A stretch of 64,000 nt of DNA, taken from the NCBI GenBank assembly GCA_913060865.1, contig CAJXTU010000002.1, positions 62,001-126,000 on the forward strand, written 5' to 3'. Shown here one piece after another: positions 47,201 to 55,896 of the stretch. Origin of the DNA: an uncultured Cycloclasticus sp. Lineage in GTDB: Bacteria; Pseudomonadota; Gammaproteobacteria; Methylococcales; Cycloclasticaceae. Under the pieces are notes generated by a model, which was not told the origin of the DNA, did not search any database, and saw only the letters and a program-made list of their open reading frames with translations. The translations under genes were made by a program, and so were the position numbers. Numbering within the stretch: the stretch's first letter is position 1; each line of letters starts with the position of its first letter.

Positions 47201-47977
47201 TCATTGATTTATATCATTAATATCTGACAACCAGCCTATCTCATGAGCTGTTTTACTGCCTATAACGCATTGCCGTAATGAATCTGGCATCACCGATTCA
47301 TTCACACTTATGGGAATTTTACCTGCCATGATTTCTGCTTTTGATTGGTCATAACGTGAATCAGGATCTGCAAAACCACTGGGATATATGGGCTGCCCCG
47401 TTGTTAAAGTATACTTATCTGATGCGCCAACGGTATGTAACATCTCGTGCGCAATCACGACATTATTCTGTTCTTGATAGTTGCCCGAAGCATAAGCATT
47501 CACCACACCTATCAACCCTTTTTGAAGCCCTAGTGAATGAGCTAACTGGCTACTATCATCGACCTGGTGATAACGGACAAAAATATTTACGGTACTTTTA
47601 TCACTGTCAACAGCGTTCTGATAGGACCAAAGCCTCAAGCGCAAACTCCAAAAAATAACCTTCAACACATTTCCGTTGGTTGGCGGCAATGGTGGCTGAG
47701 ATATCACAAGCGGTTTCACACTAATAGCAACAGGATCAAAGTCGTACTCACTATAAACGGCCCACTGTGTTTTAAAAAAAGTACCCACAGAACGATAGTT
47801 TACTTCTGTTAAAGAGTTAATGTACTGCTCCGTTAGCACACTGCCATCGCCGTTAATCGGGTAAATAGAAACCTGCAGTGATTCAGTCCAAGCTGTGCTT
47901 TCTAGCCGCTGTAACTTACTGTAAAAAGCTACAAAGACGAAAACACTTAACAGCAATATAACCCTTAGTGCTTTCAT
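47201..47977 (-). CDS. Exported protein with metzincin-like zinc motif, function unknown
   Basis: 258 aa. An N-terminal signal or anchor (MKALRVILLLSVFVFVAFYS) is followed by a domain carrying VVIAHEMLHTVGASDKYTL: an HExxHxxGxxD zinc-binding site, and about 35 residues on AEIMAGKIP, a candidate Met-turn. This is the metzincin protease pattern with Asp as third ligand. The catalytic Glu is present. The rest shows no family I can name. It is probably a periplasmic or membrane-tethered protease (inference). Upstream and downstream genes are unrelated. Confidence 0.75.
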   Translation of the reverse strand: MKALRVILLLSVFVFVAFYSKLQRLESTAWTESLQVSIYPINGDGSVLTEQYINSLTEVNYRSVGTFFKTQWAVYSEYDFDPVAISVKPLVISQPPLPPTNGNVLKVIFWSLRLRLWSYQNAVDSDKSTVNIFVRYHQVDDSSQLAHSLGLQKGLIGVVNAYASGNYQEQNNVVIAHEMLHTVGASDKYTLTTGQPIYPSGFADPDSRYDQSKAEIMAGKIPISVNESVMPDSLRQCVIGSKTAHEIGWLSDINDINQ

Positions 47978-48058
47978 ATTGAGTGTAATCTTGGGTTATA
48001 TTTGCGATATTTTTTAAAGAACATATAATTATCATTCATTGCTTTACGAGAATCTCTC

Positions 48059-48490
48059 ATGTTAATTGCCATTATTCTGCTCATATTAGTGATCTCGGTA
48101 TTTTTTTACTACAAAAATAATAATTCAAACAAATCCCCTAATCAGCGTAATACACCTATAAAAACCCAACAACAGAAGCTTCAATCAATGATTGATTCAA
48201 AAAGATACTGGGGCTTTAACATCGACTTCATTAACGAAAACCAATGCTGCGAGGCAGCCTTGCAGGCTGCTAAAAAACCATTCCCCATTAATAGTGTCCC
48301 TGCACTGCCATTAGATAATTGCACAAAAAGCATCTGTCGTTGTAAACATGCTGGCTTAGTTGAAAAAAGAAAACCTCTCCAGCAGCGACGTAAAAAAAAT
48401 GATCGGCGCGATAACATTAGATTTGAAGAAATCTCAGACCGACGATCACATACGGACCGACGGTCTGATAATTGGGTGCTACGTAAATAA
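48059..48490 (+). CDS. Small Cys-rich single-span membrane protein
   Basis: 143 aa. One membrane helix at the N-terminus (MLIAIILLILVISVFFYY), a polar linker, then RYWGFNIDFINENQCCEAALQAAKKPFPINSVPALPLDNCTKSICRCKHAGLVEKRK followed by a basic tail with DRRD ... DRRSHTDRRSDNW. The CCxAALQA and C-x4-C-x-C patterns recur in a family of small gammaproteobacterial proteins of unknown function. Cys spacing suggests metal binding or disulfides (inference). Confidence 0.7.
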   Translation: MLIAIILLILVISVFFYYKNNNSNKSPNQRNTPIKTQQQKLQSMIDSKRYWGFNIDFINENQCCEAALQAAKKPFPINSVPALPLDNCTKSICRCKHAGLVEKRKPLQQRRKKNDRRDNIRFEEISDRRSHTDRRSDNWVLRK

Positions 48491-48504
48491 AAAATCGATG
48501 TTTT

Positions 48505-49080
48505 AAGGCTGCTTAACTGCGTTGCATCTACTTAAAATTTCCTGGCCCGGCATACCTGCGTTTTCCCAATATAGAATCAACTCTACACGACAGGTCTGAG
48601 GTTCAATTGGATCCAGAACAGGCGACACTGTATCGTCAATCGTACGATGAACTATGGGCACTGCTTTTTCCGACGTTAATGACCCCAACACTAATCGATC
48701 ACTAAAAAACAGCTGCATTTTTTGCCTAAACGCATGAGGCAATGTTCATTTAGCGTTCGTTATCGGCCCTGCAATCGACGCTGCACCAAATGTATCATGT
48801 CCTTGGGTACGTTTAAAAGCGAGCAATTGCTTCTTTACATTAAACGTTTCTATTTGAGCATCAAACCACAACGATGTATCAATGGCGGTGTGGCTCTTCC
48901 ATTCTTTTAACGTAATAAGAATAATTTTGTCCGCGCCCTAATTCTAATAATTTATCGACCGCCTGCTGTTTTTAAACAGCTCCACATCATCTATTGCAAA
49001 TATAGTTTGCACTCTATGCAACCAAGACAAAATCTCAGTCCATAGAAAAAGAACTGGTTTATAATAAAAATTAAATCTAC
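48505..49080 (-). pseudogene. Decayed gene read in pieces on the minus strand
   Basis: Four protein-like fragments follow one another on the minus strand in shifting frames: TEILSWLHRVQTIFAIDDVELF; then QQAVDKLLELGRGQNYSYYVKRM; then EWKSHTAIDTSLWFDAQIETFNVKKQLLAFKRTQGHDTFGAASIAGPI; then, after a stop and shift, MQLFFSDRLVLGSLTSEKAVPIVHR, ending VELILYWENAGMPGQEILSRC. Together about 190 residues of normal-looking protein are broken by at least three shifts or stops. I do not recognise the family. The 79-aa ORF of the track is the last fragment. Confidence 0.45.
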
Positions 49081-49096
49081 CCCTCCTAACAAAGAC

Positions 49097-49578
49097 ATGA
49101 CATTTAAAACTGCTGATCTATGCGATGATTTTTCCGACACCATACAAGTTGCAACGCCCATGTTTCAATCTTTTGGTGGTAATAGCCGCTTTAGCGGATC
49201 AATTCAAACTGTAAAAATTTTCGAAGATAATGTACTGGTACGTAATATGTTGTCTGAAAAGTCTAATGGTGACGTATTAGTAGTTGATGGTGGAGGTTCT
49301 TTACGCTGTGCGTTACTGGGTGACATGCTGGCAGAAATGGGCTATAAAAATGGTTGGTCTGGCGTTATTGTTTACGGCTGCATTAGAGACTCTATCGACA
49401 TCAATAACATGCCTATTGGAGTACGAGCCTTACAAACTAATCCGTTAAAAAGCATTAAGAAAGGCTGGGGGGAGATAAAAATATTCCCGTCACTTTTGCG
49501 GGCGTCACGTTTAACCCCGACGACTTCTTATATGCCGACGAAGACGGTATTATTCTTTCAAAACAGGCATTAACTTAA
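49097..49578 (+). pseudogene. rraA: Regulator of RNase E activity A (RraA), frameshifted near the C-terminus
   Basis: The first 125 codons are normal RraA: MTFKTADLCDDF, MFQSFGGNSRFSG, VLVVDGGGSLRCALLGDMLAEMGYKNGWSGVIVYGCIRDS, IGVRALQTNP. After KKGW the frame leaves the family, but the next frame continues DKNIPVTFAGVTFNPDDFLYADEDG and IILSKQALT to a TAA at 49578. The break lies in a run of six G (49466-49471); one more G would restore a 160-aa protein. Either a real mutation or a sequencing/assembly slip. RraA binds RNase E and slows RNA decay. The cobalamin adenosyltransferase gene starts right after the restored stop. Confidence 0.9.
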
Positions 49579-49580
49579 TT

Positions 49581-50147
49581 ATGGGACACCGACTTTCTAA
49601 AATTTACACCCGTACCGGTGACTCAGGCACCACCGGTTTAGGCGATGGTAGTCGTGTTGAAAAGGACTCTTTACGCGTTGAAGCTTACGGCACTGTTGAT
49701 GAGCTCAACAGCCAAATTGGGCTCGTTATTGCGTTTGGCCTTGATGAAAAAATAGCCAACCAACTACTCGATATACAACACGATCTATTCGACCTAGGTA
49801 GCGAGCTTTGTGTCCCCGGCTATAGCGCTATTTATGATGCAAACATTGAAGCCTTAGAAAAAATACTTGATGAACACAACGCAAAACTCCCTGCCCTAAA
49901 AGAATTTATTTTACCTGGCGGTAACCTTCCCGCAGCAAGCTGTCATATCGCAAGAACGGTCTGTAGGCGTGCTGAACGCCTTGTCGTTAGCCTAGCTAGG
50001 GAAGAAAACATTAACCCACCTGTTGTAAAGTATCTCAACCGATTATCTGATCTCTTATTTGTTTTGGGTCGAGTCCTTGCTCGTCAAGATGGACAAACTG
50101 AAATTCTCTGGAATAAAGATCGCCAAACCACTAATGACAAAAAATAA
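49581..50147 (+). CDS. Cob(I)yrinic acid a,c-diamide adenosyltransferase, PduO type
   Basis: Transfers the adenosyl group of ATP to cob(I)alamin to make coenzyme B12. 188 aa. Family motifs: KIYTRTGDSGTTGLGDGSRVEKDSLRVEAYGTVDELNSQIG at the N-terminus and CRRAERLVV plus YLNRLSDLLFVLGR in the C-terminal helices. No cobalamin riboswitch is visible in the leader. Its stop codon abuts the ispH ATG. Confidence 0.95.
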   Translation: MGHRLSKIYTRTGDSGTTGLGDGSRVEKDSLRVEAYGTVDELNSQIGLVIAFGLDEKIANQLLDIQHDLFDLGSELCVPGYSAIYDANIEALEKILDEHNAKLPALKEFILPGGNLPAASCHIARTVCRRAERLVVSLAREENINPPVVKYLNRLSDLLFVLGRVLARQDGQTEILWNKDRQTTNDKK

Positions 50148-51086
50148 ATGCAAATACAATTAGCCAACCCACGAGGTTTTTGTGCCGGTGTCGACCGCGC
50201 CATTGAAATAGTAGAGCGTGCTCTAGAACTATTAGGTGCTCCCATTTATGTTCGGCACGAAGTGGTACATAACCGCTTCGTAGTAGAAAATCTAAGGAAA
50301 AGAGGCGCTATATTTGTTGATGAGCTAAACGAGATTCCTGATGGCTCTACCGTTATCTTTAGCGCCCATGGTGTATCAAAGGCGGTGGAAGATGAAGCGA
50401 AACGCCGAAAACTTAATATTTTTGACGCAACCTGCCCGTTAGTGACCAAAGTCCATATGGAGGTTGTTAGTAATGCAAAAAAAGGACGCTACGTTGTTCT
50501 AATTGGCCATAAAGGCCACCCAGAAGTTGAAGGCACCATGGGGCGATACGAACAACAAAACCCAAATGCCAGTATCCTGCTCGTTGAGTCACCAGAAGAA
50601 GTCGCCTCTTTGAGCATCCCTATTAATGTGGAACTTTCTTATGTAACGCAAACCACGCTTTCTATGGATGACACAGAATCAGTGATTGATGCTCTACAGG
50701 CAAAATTTCCACGAATTTCAGGACCTAAAAAAAGCGATATTTGTTATGCCACACAAAACCGGCAAGATGCTGTTAAAGCACTCGCCGCTAGATCAGACTT
50801 AGTCTTAGTGGTTGGCTCTCCCAATAGTTCAAATTCAAACAGGCTTCGCGAGATCGCTGAAAAACTAGGAAAGCACGCATACCTGATTGACGGCGCAGAA
50901 GATATTGATAAAAGTTGGCTCAATGGCGTAGACAATGTCGGCGTCACCGCCGGTGCCTCAGCACCTGAAGAGTTAGTACAACGGGTGATCGAACAACTTA
51001 AAGCATGGGGCGGCACAACGGTTACGGAACATGACGGCATTCAAGAACAAGTCACCTTCTCTTTACCAAAAGCCTTACAAAAGTAG
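50148..51086 (+). CDS. ispH: 4-Hydroxy-3-methylbut-2-enyl diphosphate reductase IspH
   Basis: Last step of the MEP isoprenoid pathway, yielding IPP and DMAPP. 312 aa. The three Fe-S ligands lie in [17 protein letters not shown] (Cys12), [10 protein letters not shown] and [13 protein letters not shown], and the catalytic Glu is in the [17 protein letters not shown] neighbourhood. It is unusual to follow a cobalamin adenosyltransferase directly. A strong bidirectional terminator follows. Confidence 0.98.
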   Translation: MQIQLANPRGFCAGVDRAIEIVERALELLGAPIYVRHEVVHNRFVVENLRKRGAIFVDELNEIPDGSTVIFSAHGVSKAVEDEAKRRKLNIFDATCPLVTKVHMEVVSNAKKGRYVVLIGHKGHPEVEGTMGRYEQQNPNASILLVESPEEVASLSIPINVELSYVTQTTLSMDDTESVIDALQAKFPRISGPKKSDICYATQNRQDAVKALAARSDLVLVVGSPNSSNSNRLREIAEKLGKHAYLIDGAEDIDKSWLNGVDNVGVTAGASAPEELVQRVIEQLKAWGGTTVTEHDGIQEQVTFSLPKALQK

Positions 51087-51096
51087 TTTTCTTTAC

Positions 51097-51137
51097 AGCA
51101 ATAAAAAAGCGGGCTTAAAGCCCGCTTTTTTATTGCT
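51097..51137. terminator. Bidirectional terminator between ispH and the thiolase gene
   Basis: A 41-base perfect palindrome: AGCAATAAAAAAGCGGGC, loop TTAAA, GCCCGCTTTTTTATTGCT. It has A/T tracts on both sides, 10 bases after ispH and 13 bases after the convergent acetyltransferase gene. Confidence 0.95.
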
Positions 51138-51149
51138 CAGAAATCGCTC

Positions 51150-52337
51150 TTACATGCGTTCCCAAATAGTAGCAATGCCCTGCCCACCACCAATACAAAG
51201 TGTAGCTAATGCATACTTACCTTGAACACGTTCAAGTTCATGCAATGCTTTAACAACGATAATATTTGCTGATGCGCCAATAGGGTGCCCTAAAGAAATA
51301 CCACTACCATTTACATTCACTTTATCCATTGGTAGTTTCAATTCACGACAAACGCTCAATGCTTGTGCAGCAAATGCTTCGTTTACTTCAAACACATCAA
51401 TATCAGCTATTGTTAAGCCTGTAGCTGCTAAAATCTTCTCAACGGCAGGAACGGGGCCAATACCCATAATTTCTGGCGCAACACCGGCGTGTGAATAAGC
51501 CACTAATTTAGCCATTGGCTTTAGTCCACGTGCTTCAGCCGCCTCTTTAGCCATTAGCACCATTGAAGAAGACGCGTCGTTAATACCTGATGCATTTCCA
51601 GCCGTAATTGAACCGTCTTTTTTAAACGCTGGGCGCATACCCGCCAGTTTTTCAACAGTGACGTCTGCGCGAACGTGTTCATCCTTATCAAAAACTGTCA
51701 CACCTTTACGCGTTTTAATTTCAACTGGAACAATTTGTGTATCAAAACGACCCTCGGCTTGTGCACGCGCTGCATTTTGATGACTTGTTACCGCTAATGC
51801 ATCTTGATCTTCGCGAGAAATGTTGTATTTATCAGCTAAATTTTCAGCTGTCATCCCCATATGACCTGTGCCAAACGGGTCAGTTAGCGCAGAAATCATT
51901 AAATCAATCATTTGGCCTGCCCCCATTTTTTGACCCCAACGTGCGCCAGGTAATGCATATAATGAATTGCTCATTGATTCAACGCCAGCACCAATAGCAA
52001 CGTCATAATCACCTAACATAATACCTTGTGCGGCATCTACGATGGCTTGCATGCCACTACCGCATAAACGGTTAACGGCAACACAAGATGTTTCACATGG
52101 AATACCCGCTTCAATTTGAGCAACACGAGCTGTGTAAGGCGCTCTTTCTTCTTCCGGTATCACGGTTCCCATCACCACCATGCCAACTTCTGCTGGTTCA
52201 ATACCCGCTCTAGCAACACTTTCTTTCAAGGTTATCGCCGCTAACGCACTAGGAGCCACTGATTTTAAACTTCCACCGAAATCACCAATCGCAGTTCTAA
52301 CAGCGCTTAGTACGACAACTTCTCTTACTTCACTCAT
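51150..52337 (-). CDS. phaA: Acetyl-CoA C-acetyltransferase (beta-ketothiolase)
   Basis: Joins two acetyl-CoA to acetoacetyl-CoA, feeding polyhydroxybutyrate synthesis or running in reverse in fat breakdown. 395 aa from the ATG at 52337, which has GGAGA upstream; the track adds 4 residues. The nucleophile is in VNRLCGSGMQAI, the bases in GHPIGASANI (His) and CIGGGQGIA (Cys). PHA synthase lies 3.5 kb away on the same strand, without a reductase between; phaA as opposed to atoB naming is by that proximity. Confidence 0.9.
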   Translation of the reverse strand: MSEVREVVVLSAVRTAIGDFGGSLKSVAPSALAAITLKESVARAGIEPAEVGMVVMGTVIPEEERAPYTARVAQIEAGIPCETSCVAVNRLCGSGMQAIVDAAQGIMLGDYDVAIGAGVESMSNSLYALPGARWGQKMGAGQMIDLMISALTDPFGTGHMGMTAENLADKYNISREDQDALAVTSHQNAARAQAEGRFDTQIVPVEIKTRKGVTVFDKDEHVRADVTVEKLAGMRPAFKKDGSITAGNASGINDASSSMVLMAKEAAEARGLKPMAKLVAYSHAGVAPEIMGIGPVPAVEKILAATGLTIADIDVFEVNEAFAAQALSVCRELKLPMDKVNVNGSGISLGHPIGASANIIVVKALHELERVQGKYALATLCIGGGQGIATIWERM

Positions 52338-52421
52338 GCTTCTCTCCAAGTTTTAGGTTATTCTCTAAATATAACAACTTTTCGATTATAGATGCATTGC
52401 AACAAGAAATCACCACATAAC

Positions 52422-53288
52422 ATGAAAACTCAATACGTTACTAGCTGCTCCACTACAGGGTTACACCATTTAGCCTATACCGATTGGGGCGACATAGAAA
52501 ACCCTGACATCCTTATTTGTTCACATGGGTTAACCCGTAATAAACATGACTTTGATGTGCTAGCAAAAAAACTATCGATTAAACGAAGAGTGATCTGCTT
52601 TGATTTACCCGGTCGTGGTGAAAGCAGTTGGCTTAATAACAAATTAGCTTATGACTACAATCAGTATACTGTTGACGCATTGATGATCATCGCCAGAACA
52701 GGCGCAAACAAAGTGAGTTGGCTAGGCACATCGATGGGTGGGTTATTAGGTATGGCACTTGCCTCGTTAGAAAACTCACCGATTAAACAGTTAATCCTTA
52801 ACGATGTTGGACCTTTTATTCCCAAGTCTGCACTCCTGCGTATCGCCGATTATGTTGGCAGCCCACCTTCTTTTGACACAACCGAAGAACTCGAAAGCTA
52901 TATGCGAACCATCTATGCTGGCTTTGGCGAATTAACAAACGAACAATGGAAGCAGCTGGTACAGTATGGACAGCGCGTATTAGATAGTGGTCAATTTACC
53001 CTTAATTATGACCCCGGCATAGCCCAAGCATTTAAAAGCAAGCCACTTGAAGACATTGATTTGTGGCCCGTATGGAACAATATTGAACAACCAACCTTAA
53101 TCATACGTGGTGAGAACTCTGATTTATTAGAACGGCCAACAGCCAAAAGAATGACCGAAACCCACATCAAATCAGAACTATTAAAGATTCCAAATACTGC
53201 CCATTCACCCGCCCTTATGAATAATACCGACATTAACGCCATTGAACGCTGGCTCGATAAAGCCGAACCAAACAGCTTTATCGTTTGA
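52422..53288 (+). CDS. Alpha/beta hydrolase
   Basis: About 288 aa from the ATG at 52422 (an earlier ATG gives 10 more residues; neither has a strong ribosome site). The fold shows CSHGLTRNKHDF, DLPGRGESSWL and the nucleophile elbow LGTSMGG (Ser), with RGENSDLLE (acid) and NTAHSPAL (His). The substrate is unknown. The last 31 bases of the gene plus 16 downstream bases are repeated once more after its stop codon (see repeat entry). Confidence 0.85.
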   Translation: MKTQYVTSCSTTGLHHLAYTDWGDIENPDILICSHGLTRNKHDFDVLAKKLSIKRRVICFDLPGRGESSWLNNKLAYDYNQYTVDALMIIARTGANKVSWLGTSMGGLLGMALASLENSPIKQLILNDVGPFIPKSALLRIADYVGSPPSFDTTEELESYMRTIYAGFGELTNEQWKQLVQYGQRVLDSGQFTLNYDPGIAQAFKSKPLEDIDLWPVWNNIEQPTLIIRGENSDLLERPTAKRMTETHIKSELLKIPNTAHSPALMNNTDINAIERWLDKAEPNSFIV

Positions 53289-53357
53289 GTGAGACTTATG
53301 CCCCTTGGGTATAAAGCCGAACCAAACAGCTTTATCGTTTGAGTGAGACTTATGCCC
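53257..53357. repeat. Two direct 47-bp copies at a 54-bp period
   Basis: ATAAAGCCGAACCAAACAGC... to TATGCCC occurs exactly twice, at 53257-53303 and 53311-53357, with CTTGGGT between. The first copy encodes the last residues (DKAEPNSFIV) and stop of the hydrolase. The second is non-coding and touches the stop codon of the K+ channel gene. Exact identity suggests a recent tandem duplication. Confidence 0.95.
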
Positions 53358-55096
53358 TAACGCTTAACGCTTATATTTTTAGTTCTAAGCCATTTAAAGA
53401 AATCACTGCGAACTAAGTCTTTCCCAGTTAATAGATAATCCAAGGTGTACCTATTAGCCAAGTTCGCCTCTAAAAACACCCTATGTTCCGGCCTCATACA
53501 AAATAGGACCTCATCATCTTCCCTCAATGACAAATCATCAGCCGGTAACACTTTAATGACCTTCCCACGTCGGTGAACTAATGGAATCATTTTCAAGAAA
53601 TCTTCCCTATCTGCAGGATCTCGATAAATATCACCCAAATTAATCTCTTGGTTTTCGAATAATTTCACATAAACAGCCGGTGCTTTCTCCTTATTGATTG
53701 TGTATGTTCTTAGCATCGGCAAATGACCACCCACTTCAAGAGCTAATCTGTTCGTTATATCTGCCAGTTTTGTTGGATCATTTTCATACAGTAATCGTAA
53801 GTGTGCAAAAAATGACTTTAATAAGGGCGCCGTCAACATAAACAACACCATTCGCGCGATCACTAAACTCGGTTGTAAAATAAAATCTACATCTGCTCTC
53901 TTGAAAAGCACTTCATTCACATGCCTATTTTGTCGAACAATAGAAAACAATGAGGCGTTTTCTCTATTCGCTTGATGCACCATACTCAGGTTAAATGTAT
54001 CGTTGTCTGTGCCCGCAATTAAGCCAACGCAATCCAATAGGCCTGCCTTCTTTAAGTTCTCTAAATTTGCTCGACCCAATACAGCGTGATCGGCAATGTC
54101 CTCAATCTTTTCAACTAAGGGCTCTACCACGGTTATATCAATACCCTTTTCTGATAGCTTCTTATAAACAACATTACCCATCCGACCGTGTCCACACAAA
54201 ATCCACTTACCACCTTTTAATGGGCAAATATTTCGATCTAATGTCACCCCAGATTCGCCAGACATCCATTCGTTTAACGTCTGTATCGTTGGGTTATAAA
54301 TGATTAAACTGAGATAGCTTGCAAAAACACGAAATGGGTCGACGACATGGGTATCTCCACCAATAGCAAGAATTTCACTTTCATTATCCGCGGATGTGGA
54401 GCGACAAATAATTTTAATATCCGGCCTTAATATTCTGGCCGATACGGCTACTTTTAAATTAGCTTCTTCATCATTGGATAAAATTAAAACCCCAACGCAT
54501 TTTTCACTTTCTATACCAGCCCCTAATAAATATCGCGGAACTCTTGCGTCCGCGCAAAGCCCTAAAACTTTAGTTGGGTAATCTCGCAGATCGAGTGCTT
54601 TAATTCGCTCATTATCTAACTCAAGCACAACCGCAGAAAACCCCGCTTCGGTCAAACCACGTAATATGAGGCTGCCGGTGTCACCGAAGCCACACACTAA
54701 ATAATACTCTCTAGTTTTTTTTCTAACGGCTCTTATGAATTTTTCTTCTGCAAAGGCAGATTGCAAGTGAGGGTTTTTTAATAATGAAATAATTTTCCCG
54801 ACCGTATAAAGCCAAGTAATCACACTGATATAGAGACAACAAATCGCCCAGACTCTTTGTGCATTACTGAAAGGTACTGGCAACTCACCAAAACCGGTCG
54901 TCGTTGCCGTATAAGCTAAAAAATAGTAGGCATGAAAAAATGACATGTAGGTTGTTTGGCCATTTGCATCTGGCAGGCCAGGGACCAAAACCATTCCCAA
55001 AATACACACCGCATACACCGTTATGAATACGATAATAGGCGTGCGCATATGGCGCAAAACTATAAACGATACCCTACCCAGTGATGAGTCAGACAT
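53357..55096 (-). CDS. Potassium channel with two RCK (TrkA-N) domains
   Basis: 579 aa. Two membrane helices (about 17-37 and 83-105) flank a pore loop YYFLAYTATTTGFGELPVPF, whose filter is TTGFGE rather than the common TVGYGD. Two nucleotide-binding RCK domains follow: YLVCGFGDTGSLILRGL (about 131) and WILCGHGRMGNVVYKKL (about 298). The C-terminal 150 residues have no clear domain. Gating by nucleotide or ligand is expected. It lies 11 bases after the DUF6394 gene on the same strand. Confidence 0.88.
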   Translation of the reverse strand: MSDSSLGRVSFIVLRHMRTPIIVFITVYAVCILGMVLVPGLPDANGQTTYMSFFHAYYFLAYTATTTGFGELPVPFSNAQRVWAICCLYISVITWLYTVGKIISLLKNPHLQSAFAEEKFIRAVRKKTREYYLVCGFGDTGSLILRGLTEAGFSAVVLELDNERIKALDLRDYPTKVLGLCADARVPRYLLGAGIESEKCVGVLILSNDEEANLKVAVSARILRPDIKIICRSTSADNESEILAIGGDTHVVDPFRVFASYLSLIIYNPTIQTLNEWMSGESGVTLDRNICPLKGGKWILCGHGRMGNVVYKKLSEKGIDITVVEPLVEKIEDIADHAVLGRANLENLKKAGLLDCVGLIAGTDNDTFNLSMVHQANRENASLFSIVRQNRHVNEVLFKRADVDFILQPSLVIARMVLFMLTAPLLKSFFAHLRLLYENDPTKLADITNRLALEVGGHLPMLRTYTINKEKAPAVYVKLFENQEINLGDIYRDPADREDFLKMIPLVHRRGKVIKVLPADDLSLREDDEVLFCMRPEHRVFLEANLANRYTLDYLLTGKDLVRSDFFKWLRTKNISVKR

Positions 55097-55107
55097 AGAG
55101 TTAAAAT

Positions 55108-55491
55108 CTATCGACGGGACATTAGTGTTTCAGATACCAATATCACCACAGAAATGACATTAGCAATGAGTGCTCCCCCCGATAAGGACACAATCACAGA
55201 TGTGTTATCGGTGGTTAACCCTGTGCCAGAAATTTGCGTTACATAACCCCAAACAAGTGCGGCTGCTATCAACTGCAAGTTAGCGACTATACTGGTGGAT
55301 AATAAAACGGCACCTACTTGGGTTCGATCACCCAACTTAAGTCCCATTGCAATAAGGTTAACGAAGATTGTTGCAAATAGTTCGTAGATATTATGGTGCC
55401 GGAAATCATCAAGCTCTCCCATAAAAAAGCCAAAGTTGAGTGTCAGCGCCAAAACAATAAAGAAACTAAAGACCACTTTTTCGGCATTCAT
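55108..55491 (-). CDS. DUF6394 family membrane protein
   Basis: 127 aa, about four membrane helices (VVFSFFIVLALTLNFGFFMGELDDF; LFATIFVNLIAMGLKLGDRTQVGAVLLSTSIVANLQLIAAALVWGY; ALIANVISVVILVSET). The NIYELFATIFVN and LGDRTQ segments are typical of DUF6394, which accompanies this type of K+ channel. Its stop lies 11 bases before the channel start; probably one operon and one complex (inference). Confidence 0.8.
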   Translation of the reverse strand: MNAEKVVFSFFIVLALTLNFGFFMGELDDFRHHNIYELFATIFVNLIAMGLKLGDRTQVGAVLLSTSIVANLQLIAAALVWGYVTQISGTGLTTDNTSVIVSLSGGALIANVISVVILVSETLMSRR

Positions 55492-55573
55492 GCTAACTCT
55501 CCATTCGTTATATTTAGTGTAGAGTTAGTTTACCCCTAAGGCCAACGTAATCAAGACCCTATTAATGAATAAT

Positions 55574-55786
55574 TTAGTCCTCGTCTACAGGCTTATTTTT
55601 TTCAAGTGGTAAATTTGGTGACGGCATTTTAACCATCTGAATACGTCGCACACAGTCTTTTATTATCTCAACTCGACGTTCCTCAGAATAAGCAGTCCAC
55701 GAGGTAATTTCATTCAGTAACCGTCCGCAACCAAGACACATATCGTCTTCGTTTAATGTACACAGTCTGACACAAGGCGATTCCAT
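55574..55786 (-). CDS. DUF1289 domain protein
   Basis: 70 aa. The Cys motif MESPCVRLCTLNEDDMCLGCGRLLNEITSW is diagnostic of DUF1289 (four Cys: C5, C9, C17, C20), likely a small iron-sulfur or zinc protein. Function unknown. Transcribed after phaC but beyond its terminator. Confidence 0.88.
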   Translation of the reverse strand: MESPCVRLCTLNEDDMCLGCGRLLNEITSWTAYSEERRVEIIKDCVRRIQMVKMPSPNLPLEKNKPVDED

Positions 55787-55812
55787 AAATTATCCTACAA
55801 GGTCGTTAACGT

Positions 55813-55839
55813 AAAAAAGCCACCGTTTTAGCGATGGCT
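55813..55839 (-). terminator. Terminator after phaC
   Basis: On the minus strand AGCCATCG / CGGTGGCT (one G-U pair) with a 6-base loop, followed by TTTTTT, 58 bases beyond the phaC stop. Confidence 0.8.
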
Positions 55840-55896
55840 TAAATACTGACAGAAAGTACCTAACATATCAGGCACTCATTTATTAATAACTTAAAG

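Noticed and set aside
48503-48742. 79-aa ORF as an intact small gene
   Set aside because: It continues upstream in other frames with protein-like sequence, so it is better read as the end of a decayed gene.
49579-49580. Cobalamin riboswitch ahead of the adenosyltransferase gene
   Set aside because: Only two bases separate it from the restored rraA stop; there is no room.
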